A stretch of 34,033 nt of DNA from Verrucomicrobiota bacterium. Lineage in GTDB: Bacteria; Verrucomicrobiota; Lentisphaeria; JABSQK01; JAJFLO01. Below the pieces are notes generated by a model that saw only the letters and a list, made by a program, of their open reading frames with translations, did no database searches and was not told the origin of the DNA. Positions 1 through 8,829 of the stretch are shown here, in pieces. Every line of letters begins with the position of its first letter. Position 1 is the stretch's first letter. The stretch is taken from the NCBI GenBank assembly GCA_021772675.1, contig JAJFLO010000320.1, positions 1 through 34,033 on the forward strand, read 5' to 3'. A program made the position numbers and the translations under genes.

Positions 1-312
1 GTTTGTCACACTCTACGAAAACATTTGCCGTGAACTTCAGCGATCCTATCCCATTAATGAATCGTTGGCAAAAATATTAGTGATGATTTCTCCACAAACT
101 GGCAAAAGTGTAAAACGAGAATTTGAAGCGTCCCCAATATTCGACGATAATTTGGACAAAAATGTGCCAAGAATGCGGTTTTCGCAGTAGATTCTTCCAA
201 AGTCCGACAGACTGCTAGCAAAAATAGATTAATGTACGCAGGCCAGTATACTTTTGTATTTACCTCCATAGCCTATAACATTGCAAAAAGAATGAGGAAA
301 CAAAATCAGTAA
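1..312 (+). pseudogene. Broken 3' end of a coding region, product unknown
   Basis: Two overlapping rightward open stretches look like protein but lie in different frames. One runs from base 2 to a TAG at 188-190 (62 codons, entering from outside the window). The other is open from 151 to a TAA at 310-312 and ends with residues RLMYAGQYTFVFTSIAYNIA then a basic tail. The second has the aromatic, basic look of some transposase C-termini, but I cannot name a family. The simplest reading is the decayed 3' end of one gene with a frameshift near 150-190. Either stretch could also be chance. It lies about 130 bp from a foldback repeat, which fits a patch of decayed mobile DNA. Confidence 0.3.
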
Positions 313-442
313 TTTAAATGGTTTAAGTATATTTGATGATACGAACTTATTGGGTTCAACGTACATTATACACGGATTTTGGATTTATATTTAATTAAGT
401 AAAAATGACCTATAAAATATAGTTTTAATATTGCGAGCTTAT

Positions 443-647
443 CTAGCCTGATTAATTCATCCGGCCTCTACTACGTGCCCATATCTCATTTCATATAAGC
501 GAGTTATGAAGAACCCAAAGACTTGAAATAGTTTCCGCCACGGTGGATTTTTAACACTATTCCTACACCTTCGGAACCTACATAACTCATTGATCTAAAG
601 TAAGCTAAGCACTCTCGCAACGAAACTGCATGAATTAATCAGGCTAG
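443..647 (-). repeat. Foldback (MITE-like) element, copy A
   Basis: The ends are a perfect 18-bp inverted repeat, CTAGCCTGATTAATTCAT (443-460) against its complement (630-647). Read as CTAG duplications (443-446, 644-647), the element is 447-643, 197 bp. Its reverse complement aligns along its length with copy D (33475-33669). Shared segments include GCGAGAGTGCTTAGCTT (one base different in D), ATCAATGAGTTAT and a terminal CCGGATGAATTAATCAGG. It is longer than the other copies because 21 bp interrupts the AATAGTG/AACTATTTC core at about 537-557. It lies upstream of hisI, in no gene. Confidence 0.88.
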
Positions 648-912
648 TGAGGCTTCAGTGATAAACGAAAATATGAATTTATGGTAGAAAATAAAATGTA
701 AATAATTTATAGTTTTAAGTTCAATCAACCTGAATTCAAACGTCACATGCAAGGTATAACGACAATTTATAAGGCGTAAATGACCTGATAATCCTTTGAC
801 ACTCACTGCACCAGTCTAAACCAGCTTAATTTCGGTTTATTGGCCTTCGGCACCCCTGTGCGTGCGTTGAGAAGTGTTAGGAATTATTTTTTTTATAAAC
901 ATTCTACATTTT

Positions 913-939
913 TTTACATCAGGTTTTTAAAATTATAAT
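913..939 (+). promoter_or_regulatory. Possible sigma70 promoter for hisIG
   Basis: TTTACA at 913-918 and a perfect TATAAT at 934-939, 29 bp before the hisI ATG. The 15-bp spacer is shorter than the usual 16-18, so the -10 is more credible than the -35. A purine-rich AAAGGA (951-956) follows as ribosome binding site. Confidence 0.4.
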
Positions 940-967
940 CGACACAAATAAAAGGACTCAATGAATT

Positions 968-1315
968 ATGGTAGCTTTATCTTTTTCCAAAGGATCTAAT
1001 GGATTAATTCCAGCGATAGCCCAAGATTATCAAACGGGTGAAATCTTAATGTTAGCCTATATCAATGAGGAATCATTTAATTTAACATTGGAAACTGGAT
1101 ATGCGACGTACTGGTCGCGGTCTCGGAATGAACTGTGGAAAAAGGGGGATACGTCTGGCAACCTACAAGTCGTTAAGGAGATATTGGTTGATTGTGATAA
1201 AGATGCAGTTATTTTTAAGATTGATCAACTAGGTGACGTAGCATGTCATACAGGAAAACGATCATGTTTCTATAGAAAAATTGAAAATGAAAATCTCATT
1301 GATATCAATGAATAA
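968..1315 (+). CDS. hisI: Phosphoribosyl-AMP cyclohydrolase
   Basis: Opens the ring of phosphoribosyl-AMP, the third step of histidine synthesis, in the cytoplasm. At 115 aa it is the stand-alone HisI form, without the HisE pyrophosphohydrolase domain fused in many bacteria. Visible family features: the [18 protein letters not shown] block (residues 48-65); the acidic metal site D75-C76-D77-x-D79; and the zinc cysteines C93 and C100 in [12 protein letters not shown]. The ATG at 968 sits 11 bases after AAAGGA. Another ATG at 961 is out of frame and short. hisG follows 20 bases after the stop, so the two are probably co-transcribed. No hisE is in the window. Confidence 0.96.
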   Translation: MVALSFSKGSNGLIPAIAQDYQTGEILMLAYINEESFNLTLETGYATYWSRSRNELWKKGDTSGNLQVVKEILVDCDKDAVIFKIDQLGDVACHTGKRSCFYRKIENENLIDINE

Positions 1316-1335
1316 ATGAAAGAAAGAAATTTAGA

Positions 1336-2208
1336 ATGTCCATATTAAAATTGGGATTACCCAAGGGAAGCCTTGAAAAAAGCACTTTTGAAATGTTTGC
1401 AAAAGCTGGGTATAAAATAAATTTGAGTGCAAGATCGTATAGCCCCGATATAGACGATGTAGAAATCGAATGCATGTTGATTCGAGCTCAGGAAATGGCT
1501 CGGTATGTCGGTGAATATGTTTTGGACTGTGGATTAACTGGCTATGATTGGATCATAGAGAGTGGTGCGGAAGTTATAGAAGTTGCCGAACTTATTTATG
1601 GCAAAGTAAAGCGAATTCCATTGAGATGGGTTCTTGCGGTACCAGAAAATTCTGAAATTAAATCACCCGAGGACCTTTCCGGAAAACGTATTGCTACAGA
1701 GGCTGTTGGCATCACAAATCGATATCTTAAAGAACATGGCGTTGAAGCGATCGTCGAATTTAGTTGGGGAGCTACTGAAGCTAAGCCACCTATATTGGCA
1801 GATGCAATCGTTGAGATTACAGAAACAGGATCATCTTTGAAAGCCAATAAGCTACGAATAATAGATACATTGTGTGTGTCTACTACACGGTTGATCACAA
1901 ACAATACGGCTTGGGCTGACGATTTTAAAAGAAAAAAAATGGAACAATTAGCGCTCTTGCTCAAGTCAGTCTTAGCTGCAGAAAATAGAGTTGGCATTAT
2001 GTTGAACGTTGAGAAGCAAAATATACCAAAAATCTTGGAAATATTGCCTGCACTCAAAAAACCCACAGTTTCAACGTTGGTCGATGAAAACTGGGCAGCG
2101 TTGAATACTGTAATTGATGAACATGTAGTTAGAGAAATAATCCCAAAATTAAAATCTGCTGGAGCTGAAGGAATTATCGAATATTCATTGAATAAACTTG
2201 TCGAATAA
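1336..2208 (+). CDS. hisG: ATP phosphoribosyltransferase, long form
   Basis: Catalyses the committed step of histidine synthesis, joining ATP and PRPP. At 290 aa it is the long, self-sufficient HisG with a C-terminal ACT-like histidine-binding domain (about residues 215-290), so no HisZ partner is needed. The N-terminus [10 protein letters not shown] is typical. The PRPP-binding loop is visible as [12 protein letters not shown], near residue 160. Feedback inhibition by histidine is expected from the C-terminal domain (family knowledge). It follows hisI by 20 bases after a weak purine-rich site (GAAAGAAAG). Downstream is a very AT-rich gap, then the convergent holB. Confidence 0.96.
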   Translation: MSILKLGLPKGSLEKSTFEMFAKAGYKINLSARSYSPDIDDVEIECMLIRAQEMARYVGEYVLDCGLTGYDWIIESGAEVIEVAELIYGKVKRIPLRWVLAVPENSEIKSPEDLSGKRIATEAVGITNRYLKEHGVEAIVEFSWGATEAKPPILADAIVEITETGSSLKANKLRIIDTLCVSTTRLITNNTAWADDFKRKKMEQLALLLKSVLAAENRVGIMLNVEKQNIPKILEILPALKKPTVSTLVDENWAALNTVIDEHVVREIIPKLKSAGAEGIIEYSLNKLVE

Positions 2209-2573
2209 TTACAAAAATATTTATAAAAAAGTTAACAATTTTTTAATATAAAAAAACATAACTTACTTAATTAAATGCTCTTATATAATGATTTTTTATA
2301 TCAAAAAATATTTGTTTACAAACTAAGAAAAGAATTCGTTTTTTTCAAATATATTTTTGAAATATTATATAAAAAACAATATAACCAATCACTTTTTTAA
2401 ATAGTTATATATATATGAAATATTTTATTATTTGCATGATAAATTGTTAATAACTTGTGAATAAAGTGCAAATAACTCTGCTTTTTTTGTTCATGATGCA
2501 TTCAATCCAGGTATTCTTAACAAAAATGTAATATGCCTCTTTCCAAAGGGTGTAATATTATCAAAAAGAGCAG
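2209..2573. other. Extremely AT-rich convergent intergenic block
   Basis: No gene. By count, 2221-2460 has 33 G/C in 240 bases (about 14%), far below its surroundings. At 2456-2464 lies TGTGAATAA, the complement of the DnaA-box consensus TTATNCACA, preceded by the similar TGTTAATAA (2445-2453) and followed by GCAAATAAC. The block lies between the 3' ends of hisG and holB. It may simply hold transcription ends, though I see no classic GC-rich terminator. It could also be a binding or unwinding region. Confidence 0.6.
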
Positions 2574-3611
2574 TTAATTTTTTTTACAGATTTCTTGACA
2601 AAAATCTTGAATTGCAAGTTTTTCATCAACATTATAATTTAAAGTTTTTACGAACTTTTCAACAAGATAAAGATTTCTCATCGCGAAATGTATGTGTGGC
2701 GCATTTTGCTTGTCATCATCCGATAAATCATTGCATAATTCAGGATTAGCAAGTTTCATTTTAGAGATTCCACTAGCAATGATGTATTGTTGGGCATACC
2801 AGCTATAAACAGCACTTATCAAATCATCCCTGACTTTTACGTAATTTGCCATTTTTATAGCTTCGAACTGATTAACCAATCTTTTTTCAATTTCTTTGCT
2901 TTCTCTATATTTATCTAATTCAATTTCTTTATCTTTTACTTCATCATTATTATTCACCGATTTTTGTAATTCTTCTAAAATCCTGGTGATTGAATACGAT
3001 GCTGATGCCGCTGTTTTTGCCCCTGATCCTTTGGTCATCGTTGCTAACACCTCGCAAAGTTTATCCTTTCCATAAAAATCGTATACATATCTGTCTCCGA
3101 AAAGTGAAATTACGTGACATCGAGATTTTATTGTAGGCAGTAATGCATTAACATTTGACGTTAATAATATTAACAATGTGTCAGGAGTGGGTTCTTCCAA
3201 GGTTTTCAGAAATGCATTTTGAGCTTGTATTGTCATTCGATCAGCGTGATGAATCAGACCAAGTTTTTTCTCATTATTTGTTTTTAGGTACAGGAAATGT
3301 TCCAACTCGCGAATTTCATCAATGACTATTTGTCGCAGTTTTGATGCAGGTTTGATTTCAAAAAGATAAGGATATTTTCTGCGTATGATATTTTGACAAT
3401 TATCACAATTTCCACATCGGTCTCCAGTATTAGTTAAATTTTGGCAAACATTTAATTGTAACCAAAAATTGACAAAAGACTTAGGATATTCTTTTCCTGC
3501 ATAGGTAAAAATCCAGGAATGCGAAACTCGGTTATTAATACGAGCATTTCGCATATAGTAAGTTAGTTTTTTATACTTTCTGGGAATTGGATCTGATTGA
3601 ATTATTGACAT
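2574..3611 (-). CDS. holB: DNA polymerase III subunit delta'
   Basis: Clamp-loader subunit of the replicative polymerase, 345 aa. Recognisable parts: an N-terminal AAA+-type region with HSWIF in place of the usual HAYLF; no working Walker A (AGKEYPKS at that position), as in delta' proteins; a four-cysteine zinc module at C56, C66, C69 and C72; the block HHADRMTIQAQNAFLKTLEEP; and the sensor SRC. The middle (about residues 205-250) is a long charged, helix-prone stretch. The ATG at 3611 lies inside the end of tmk (41-bp overlap in another frame) with no clear ribosome binding site, so translational coupling to tmk is likely. M20 would avoid the overlap but would lose conserved N-terminal residues. 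Confidence 0.9.
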   Translation of the reverse strand: MSIIQSDPIPRKYKKLTYYMRNARINNRVSHSWIFTYAGKEYPKSFVNFWLQLNVCQNLTNTGDRCGNCDNCQNIIRRKYPYLFEIKPASKLRQIVIDEIRELEHFLYLKTNNEKKLGLIHHADRMTIQAQNAFLKTLEEPTPDTLLILLTSNVNALLPTIKSRCHVISLFGDRYVYDFYGKDKLCEVLATMTKGSGAKTAASASYSITRILEELQKSVNNNDEVKDKEIELDKYRESKEIEKRLVNQFEAIKMANYVKVRDDLISAVYSWYAQQYIIASGISKMKLANPELCNDLSDDDKQNAPHIHFAMRNLYLVEKFVKTLNYNVDEKLAIQDFCQEICKKN

Positions 3612-4245
3612 AATTGACTATTAGACCATGTAAAATATTTTTATCTTCACCTGCATTTAAAATCTTTATTCGCTCAGGATATGCTGCTGCTATTTTCAAA
3701 TATCCTTTACGTACATTTTCATGAAACAGTTTTGATTCTTCCTCTATTCGATCTTCTTGATCGTATTGAATTGATCTATTTTTGTTTCGGGAAGATGCTT
3801 CACCAATTTCTAAATCAAGCAGAAATGTTATATCAGGCCAGCAACCTCGGGTTGAAATTTCATGTAAGGTATTAATGAAGTTTAAATCGAATCCACGAGC
3901 ATAACCTTGATATGCAGTCGTAGAATCTGCAAAACGATCAGATATAACGATGCCTCCATTACTTAAAAATGGCTGAATTACCTTTGATACAAGTTGAGCC
4001 CGACTGGCACAGAACAAAAGCAGTTCGCTTTCATCACAAACGGCATCTTCACCACTGACATGTTTAACGAGATGTCTCAATTTTTCTCCAACATATGTTC
4101 CGCCTGGTTCTCGAGTCTCCAACACCCTAAATCCTTTATCTTTCAATGTATTTACCAGTAGGTTGACTTGCGTTGATTTTCCTGAGCAATCAGGGCCTTC
4201 AAACGAAATAAACAGACCTGAAGACAATTTTTTATAATTTTCCAT
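3571..4245 (-). CDS. tmk: Thymidylate kinase
   Basis: Phosphorylates dTMP to dTDP for DNA synthesis. The 224-aa protein has the P-loop FEGPDCSGKSTQ (residues 15-26), TREPGGT for dTMP binding, the DR motif in DRFADSTTAYQGYARG, and an arginine-bearing lid (RNKNRSIQYDQEDR). Length is normal for the family (about 200-220). It overlaps the start of holB by 41 bp. The tmk-holB pairing is common in bacteria and supports both calls. Upstream is a 331-bp gap that separates it from comM. Confidence 0.95.
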   Translation of the reverse strand: MENYKKLSSGLFISFEGPDCSGKSTQVNLLVNTLKDKGFRVLETREPGGTYVGEKLRHLVKHVSGEDAVCDESELLLFCASRAQLVSKVIQPFLSNGGIVISDRFADSTTAYQGYARGFDLNFINTLHEISTRGCWPDITFLLDLEIGEASSRNKNRSIQYDQEDRIEEESKLFHENVRKGYLKIAAAYPERIKILNAGEDKNILHGLIVNYVNNSIRSNSQKV

Positions 4246-4576
4246 TTGATATAATCTTCAATAAATCGGATTAAATTTGCAAACCAGTCATTCTTTGGAA
4301 TTTTTCATTTAGGAAAAATAGAAAACTTATGCGGAAGGCGTACCAGTTTGCTTCTTGTCGTGAACATAATCTCTATACCATTCAACTGTTTTAAAGCTAT
4401 TGCAAACTGTTATAATTAGTGTCTGAATAAAAACACTTATTTAAATAAATGCTTCTGCTTGTCAGTAGAATTAACCCCATTTCAACGCGTCGACGTTCTG
4501 CATCAATAATTCACAACAATCTAAGAATTCGGGTTCAATATCTGAGCGGGCTGTAGACAGATTCAGAAAATCTAAT
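4246..4576. other. Intergenic region between comM and tmk
   Basis: No gene supported. An open frame over 4471-4656 overlaps the end of comM in another frame and looks like a shadow. A hairpin at 4426-4451 (leftward) may end comM transcription. A clear promoter for tmk is not visible. Confidence 0.5.
4426..4451 (-). terminator. Possible terminator downstream of comM
   Basis: On the leftward strand, CATTTATTTAAATAAGTG folds into a 7-bp stem (one G-U pair) with a TTAA loop, followed at once by TTTTTATT. The stem is A/T-rich and therefore weak. It lies about 126 bp after the comM stop. Confidence 0.35.
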
Positions 4577-6112
4577 TTACCATAGTTGACGATCCAATGA
4601 TCGATATTGTATTGCTTCTGAAAGATGCGATTCATCAATGTCTTCCCTCTCTGCAAGGTCCGAAATAGTTCTCGCTACGCGAAGGATTCGGTCATAAGCT
4701 CTGGCGCTTAGATTTAATTCGTTAATCGCCATTTTTAATAAATGCTGACACTCCGAATTTAACGTGCAAATTGATTGAATTTCTTTCGGTGTCATATTTG
4801 CATTTCGCGATGTTGATGATTTAGAAAATCGATTGATTTGTCTATTGCGAGCATTGGAAACTCTCTCACGAATACTGCTTGATGATTCACCATTAGGTTT
4901 TGACATTAATTCCTTTTCTGAAATTGGACCTACTTCAACATGAAGATCTATCCGATCCAATAATGGTCCCGATATTCTTGAACGATAACGTTGAATTTGA
5001 TTTGGTGTACAACGACATTGGCGTTGGTAATTGCCATAATGTCCGCATGGGCATGGATTCATGGCCGCAATTAGCTGAAAATTAGCGGGAAATGTTACAG
5101 ATCCAGCTGCTCGGGAAATAGTAACATCCCCATTTTCTAATGGTTGTCGAAGTACCTCTAACACACTTCGTTTGAACTCTGGAAATTCGTCCAGAAACAA
5201 CACGCCATTATGGGCCAAACTAACTTCTCCGGGTTTGGGATTACTTTGACCTCCCAGCAAGCCTGCGTCGCTGACGGTATGGTGAGGAGATCGAAATGGA
5301 CGTACAATGACGAGAGGGCACGTTTTCTCCAGGAATCCACTAATACTGTGAATTTTAGTTGTTTCCAATGCCTCCTCTATTTCCATCAGAGGCAGGATTG
5401 ATGGGAGGCGTTGAGCTAATAACGTTTTACCAGTACCCGGGGGACCGATTAGAATAATATTGTGACCGCCAGCTGCAGCAACTTCCAGAGCGCGTTTTAC
5501 AAAATCCTGTCCTTTAATATCGACAAAATCAGGAGAAGGATTTTTGTGATTGCTGTAATAATCATCCAGGTTAATATCAACCGGGAATATGGATTTATCC
5601 CCTTTGAGATAATCCACTGCTTCATTTAGATGATCAATTCCGATGACGTCTATTCCGTCAACGATTCCGGCTTCTTCAGCATTTGGGTTTGGTACGATTA
5701 TACATTTTTTACCAGTATTTTTGGCATGCATAGTGATTGGTAGGATACCAGTAATAGGACGAATCAGCCCATCAAGCGCTAATTCTCCTACAATAAACTT
5801 ATTTTCGAGAGACTCACCGGGCAGTTTATTTATAGCTGCAATCATGCCGATTGCAATTGGCAAATCGAATGCCGCACCTTCTTTTTTAATATCTGCTGGT
5901 GCTAGGTTTATTGTTGTATGCCCAAAAGGATGGACATAACCACATGCACTGAGCGCAGATTTGACACGTTCGCGACTTTCCCTGATGGCGTTATCTGGAA
6001 GGCCTACAATCGCTACATTAGTTTGTTCACCGACTCCTGTAGCATTAATTTCAATTTCTACTGTATATGAATTAAATCCCTGAATGGCAGCACTGAATAC
6101 CTTTGCTAACAT
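4577..6112 (-). CDS. comM: ComM/YifB-type AAA+ ATPase (Mg-chelatase-like)
   Basis: At 511 aa this is full length for the ComM/YifB family. In Vibrio it is a branch-migration helicase that helps integrate DNA taken up by natural transformation; it is not a chelatase. Features: an N-terminal Lon-like domain (about 1-180, starting [13 protein letters not shown]); Walker A GPPGTGKT (223-230); Walker B LFLDEF (305-310); a cysteine cluster in [10 protein letters not shown] (351-360) and CRC (366-368); then [14 protein letters not shown]. The C-terminus ends normally ([12 protein letters not shown]). The start ATG at 6112 matches the family N-terminus. The next gene upstream on the same strand is a pseudopilin, 177 bp away, which would fit a competence context. 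Confidence 0.93.
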   Translation of the reverse strand: MLAKVFSAAIQGFNSYTVEIEINATGVGEQTNVAIVGLPDNAIRESRERVKSALSACGYVHPFGHTTINLAPADIKKEGAAFDLPIAIGMIAAINKLPGESLENKFIVGELALDGLIRPITGILPITMHAKNTGKKCIIVPNPNAEEAGIVDGIDVIGIDHLNEAVDYLKGDKSIFPVDINLDDYYSNHKNPSPDFVDIKGQDFVKRALEVAAAGGHNIILIGPPGTGKTLLAQRLPSILPLMEIEEALETTKIHSISGFLEKTCPLVIVRPFRSPHHTVSDAGLLGGQSNPKPGEVSLAHNGVLFLDEFPEFKRSVLEVLRQPLENGDVTISRAAGSVTFPANFQLIAAMNPCPCGHYGNYQRQCRCTPNQIQRYRSRISGPLLDRIDLHVEVGPISEKELMSKPNGESSSSIRERVSNARNRQINRFSKSSTSRNANMTPKEIQSICTLNSECQHLLKMAINELNLSARAYDRILRVARTISDLAEREDIDESHLSEAIQYRSLDRQLW

Positions 6113-6289
6113 GTTATATGCCTTGGGGTGATTAAAATGTGAAGATTTTAAAATTCTGTAATGATCATGAAGTTTGAATTATGTTGGGTGGTCCCATGCC
6201 ATTTCCAATAGTGAGGCAGTCAATAACTACAATATCACATTTCCGGCAATATTATCATTATGTACCGTCGGTAATATTAATAACTAAGG

Positions 6290-6850
6290 CTAATTAGTAG
6301 CCCAGTTAGTGATATCGTCACTATTTTTTGCCTTAACTGTTTTTGCATCAAATGAGTCATCTGTGGTTGTATTAACATCGTCATCCACTCCGGCTTCTCC
6401 ATGTTGTTCATCGCGTCCCTTTGACCATAAATCAAATTTTTCTGGATTCATGATTTTTAGTGGAGTCGGTGGCAGTGGAGAAAGATCGACGCTGTGATAA
6501 TAAAATGGCTGTCCATATGGATCAACATAACCTACATCGCTACCGACGGTGATTTCGTTGAGACCTAACTGAGTATTATCTATATAAGATTTTCCATCTG
6601 GATCTAAAAGATTTTGCGCCCACCAACTTGCCGTCAGTTCAATTTCGTTTTCATTTGCTTCAGGATAAAAATACCAGTCGGTTTTATACTGTTCAAATAT
6701 AACTTCTAAGGCCGCTATTTGCGCCCTGCATTTGTTTTCTTTCGCAAACCGAGTTGCCATGCTCGCACCGCCAAGGACTAGACCAACCAATATCATAATT
6801 ATCACCATGGATGCCAGAATTTCAATAAGAGTAAAATATTTTATTTTCAT
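6290..6850 (-). CDS. GspG-like type II secretion/type IV pseudopilin
   Basis: A 186-aa prepilin-like protein. The N-terminus is a short basic leader, then FTLIE and a hydrophobic helix (about residues 6-28). Cleavage should fall before F6, leaving E10 as the conserved Glu5 of the mature protein. The residue before the cut is Tyr rather than the usual Gly. The body resembles the major pseudopilin GspG: a helix, DPYGQPFYYHS (like the family's DPWGNPY), and near the C-terminus DLWSKGRD followed by GVDDDV, the region that binds calcium in GspG. The acidic tail (about 150-186) is longer than usual. No other secretion genes are adjacent, so it may serve type II secretion encoded elsewhere, or DNA uptake with comM. 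Confidence 0.8.
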   Translation of the reverse strand: MKIKYFTLIEILASMVIIMILVGLVLGGASMATRFAKENKCRAQIAALEVIFEQYKTDWYFYPEANENEIELTASWWAQNLLDPDGKSYIDNTQLGLNEITVGSDVGYVDPYGQPFYYHSVDLSPLPPTPLKIMNPEKFDLWSKGRDEQHGEAGVDDDVNTTTDDSFDAKTVKAKNSDDITNWATN

Positions 6851-7133
6851 GTGTGCTTCTTCAAAGTACGTATTTGGTAGCTAAAATTATAGTACTATTT
6901 TTTCCAGTATTTTGGTTTTAATCAATATTTCTAACAACAATACCTATCTTATTCTAAAAAACAATGACTGAGTGCGTTAAGTAAACAACAGACTAATGAC
7001 TCGAATGTTAATCGCAATCACGCCTTCGACACGTGTTGATAATATTTCTACCTAAAATGGATGTCAAAAAACACACTGCATGTAGTATAAATATTAAATT
7101 GATATGCAGCTTTGAGTTCTTCAGAGCTGGTGT

Positions 7134-8564
7134 TTAATTCTTCTTTTTAGGTCGAAACAAATGAGTACTTGAACCGTAAAATAGTTCTGCGGATTCCATA
7201 ATAGTTTCACTTAGTGTGGGGTGAGGATGAATGACCAATTTTAGATCGGATGCCAACGCGGCCATTTCAATGGCTAATGCGCCTTCAGCAATTAATTCCC
7301 CAGCACCCGGACCGCAAATTCCCATTCCTAAAATGCGGTCAGAATTCGGGTCAAGTATTATCTTGGTCAGTCCTTCAGTTCGATTAAATGTCATCGCCCT
7401 GCCGGAGGCTGCCCAGGGAAACTTTTTTATTTTAACATCAATTTTATTAGATTTTGCATCTGTCTCTGTTAATCCACACCACGCAAGTTCAGGATCCGTA
7501 AAAACCACTGCCGGAATAGCATGGGGAGCAAATTCAACTTTTTCACCTGCAATAACTTCAGCAGCAACGATTCCTTCATGAGTGCCCTTGTGGGCGAGCA
7601 TTGGGTCACCAGTGATATCCCCAATAGCAAAAATTAATGGATCGGTTGATCGCCGTTGTTTATTGACAGTAATAAATCCTCTGTTATTAACTTTTACCTT
7701 GGTATTTTCTAATCCGATGTTATCTGCGCTAGGTTTACGACCGATCGCAATTAAAACTTTTTCAAATTCATACTGAGTTTTGTCAATACTATCTCCAGAA
7801 AGTTTTACCTTTACATTCTCTTCTAATTCTTTGATGGCTTCAACTTTTGTATTAAGTAACACCTTAATAGATCGGTTTTTTACTTGCTTCTCCAGTATTG
7901 AAGCCATATCTCTATCGGCACCCGGTAGCAGGCCAGATGTCATTTCTACAACTGTTACCTTGGTCCCTAGTGCATTGTAGACAGACGCGAGTTCTAATCC
8001 AATATATCCGCCACCCACAACCAATAATGAATCTGGAATATCAGTGAGTTTCAACGCTTCAGTTGAATCCATAATTTTTTCGCTAATTTCCGGAAATCCA
8101 GGTATGATAATTGGTTTTGAACCGATGGCAACAATTGTATAATCAACGTTCAATTCCATGCGTTGACCATCATTTTCTTCTATAGAGAGGGTATTGCTAT
8201 TCTTGAACTGAGCAGTGCCTTGAATGAATTTAATATTTCGTGCTTTAGATAACTGACCTAAGCCAGAAGTAAGTTGAGTAACGACATTATCTTTCCATGT
8301 ACGCAACTTATCAACGTCAATGCCAGGTTTTGAAAATGAAATACCGCATTTAGATACCTCATCTGCTTCGGATATGACTTTCGAGATATGCAGTAATGCT
8401 TTTGAAGGGATACAGCCTCTATACAGACAGACACCACCCGGATTTTTTTCCTTGTCAATCAGCGTTACTTTTAAGCCCAGATCAGCTGCTTTAAATGCAG
8501 CAGCATATCCAGCCGGGCCTCCTCCTATGACACCAATATGTGTCTTCGAATTTTTATCAATCAT
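7134..8564 (-). CDS. lpdA: Dihydrolipoamide dehydrogenase (E3)
   Basis: FAD enzyme that reoxidises lipoyl groups of pyruvate/2-oxoglutarate dehydrogenase or the glycine cleavage system, using NAD+. The 476-aa protein has the FAD motif GVIGGGPAGY, the redox disulfide C46/C51 in GGVCLYRGCIPSK, the NAD motif VVGGGYIGLE, a second FAD contact (FAIGDITGDPMLAHKG), and the C-terminal catalytic pair H448/E453 in HPHPTLSE. All key residues are present, so activity is expected. The CLYRGC spacing differs from the common CLNVGC but keeps both cysteines. AGGAA before the ATG serves as ribosome binding site. The E1/E2 partners are not in the window. It is divergent from the Fe-S carrier gene. Confidence 0.93.
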   Translation of the reverse strand: MIDKNSKTHIGVIGGGPAGYAAAFKAADLGLKVTLIDKEKNPGGVCLYRGCIPSKALLHISKVISEADEVSKCGISFSKPGIDVDKLRTWKDNVVTQLTSGLGQLSKARNIKFIQGTAQFKNSNTLSIEENDGQRMELNVDYTIVAIGSKPIIIPGFPEISEKIMDSTEALKLTDIPDSLLVVGGGYIGLELASVYNALGTKVTVVEMTSGLLPGADRDMASILEKQVKNRSIKVLLNTKVEAIKELEENVKVKLSGDSIDKTQYEFEKVLIAIGRKPSADNIGLENTKVKVNNRGFITVNKQRRSTDPLIFAIGDITGDPMLAHKGTHEGIVAAEVIAGEKVEFAPHAIPAVVFTDPELAWCGLTETDAKSNKIDVKIKKFPWAASGRAMTFNRTEGLTKIILDPNSDRILGMGICGPGAGELIAEGALAIEMAALASDLKLVIHPHPTLSETIMESAELFYGSSTHLFRPKKKN

Positions 8565-8719
8565 AATTATTCCTGTATGAAACCTTTTATTATTGCGATT
8601 GTCAATTTAACCGTGGCAGTGATTCTTTAGTCGTATTCAACACGTATTAAGTATTGATAATGAGAACCGATACTATAGACCACAAACGGTTTAAAACTAA
8701 AATCATAAGTTAGCAAATC

Positions 8720-8748
8720 TTGACAATTCATTGGTTTTGTTCTATAAT
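8720..8748 (+). promoter_or_regulatory. Consensus sigma70 promoter of the Fe-S gene set
   Basis: Perfect TTGACA (8720-8725) and perfect TATAAT (8743-8748) separated by 17 bp. It is the only promoter in the window with perfect hexamers and ideal spacing that I noticed. Transcription would start near 8755, leaving a leader of about 75 nt before the carrier gene. Confidence 0.75.
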
Positions 8749-8793
8749 CGTGTGCATGTAGTACGTTTATTTGATACGTTATTTAATTTACCA

Positions 8794-8810
8794 ATAGTTT
8801 AAGGAACTAT
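8794..8810 (+). promoter_or_regulatory. Small hairpin around an SD-like sequence in the leader
   Basis: ATAGTT (8794-8799) and AACTAT (8805-8810) are perfectly complementary around TAAGG. The AAGGA sequence lies in the loop and edge of the hairpin, 24 nt before the ATG at 8830, which is too far for a normal ribosome site. A weak GCGAG lies nearer. The hairpin could bring the purine stretch closer to the start or bind a regulator. It could also be chance in AT-rich DNA. Confidence 0.3.
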
Positions 8811-8829
8811 AATTTTTAAGCGAGTTATT

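Larger units (their letters stand above)
313..967. other. Gene-free region with repeats upstream of hisI
   Basis: No convincing coding frame. It holds foldback repeat copy A (443-647) and, at about 857-884, a stretch containing TGCGTTGAG followed by a GTGTTAGG-like segment. That stretch resembles short motifs near 11988 and 33331. The last 60 bases contain a possible promoter for hisI. The rest shows nothing I can assign. Confidence 0.6.

Noticed and set aside
54..269. Leftward 71-aa open frame
   Set aside because: It is antisense to the coding-like remnants of 1-312, has no family features and no ribosome site.
4471..4656. Leftward 61-aa frame overlapping the comM end
   Set aside because: comM ends at its normal length and this frame is a shadow in another phase. 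It is not a frameshifted extension.
8577..8605. Leftward TTGACA-17-TTTCAT as an lpd promoter
   Set aside because: Transcription would start at or inside the AGGAA ribosome site of lpd, removing it, so another promoter is more likely.
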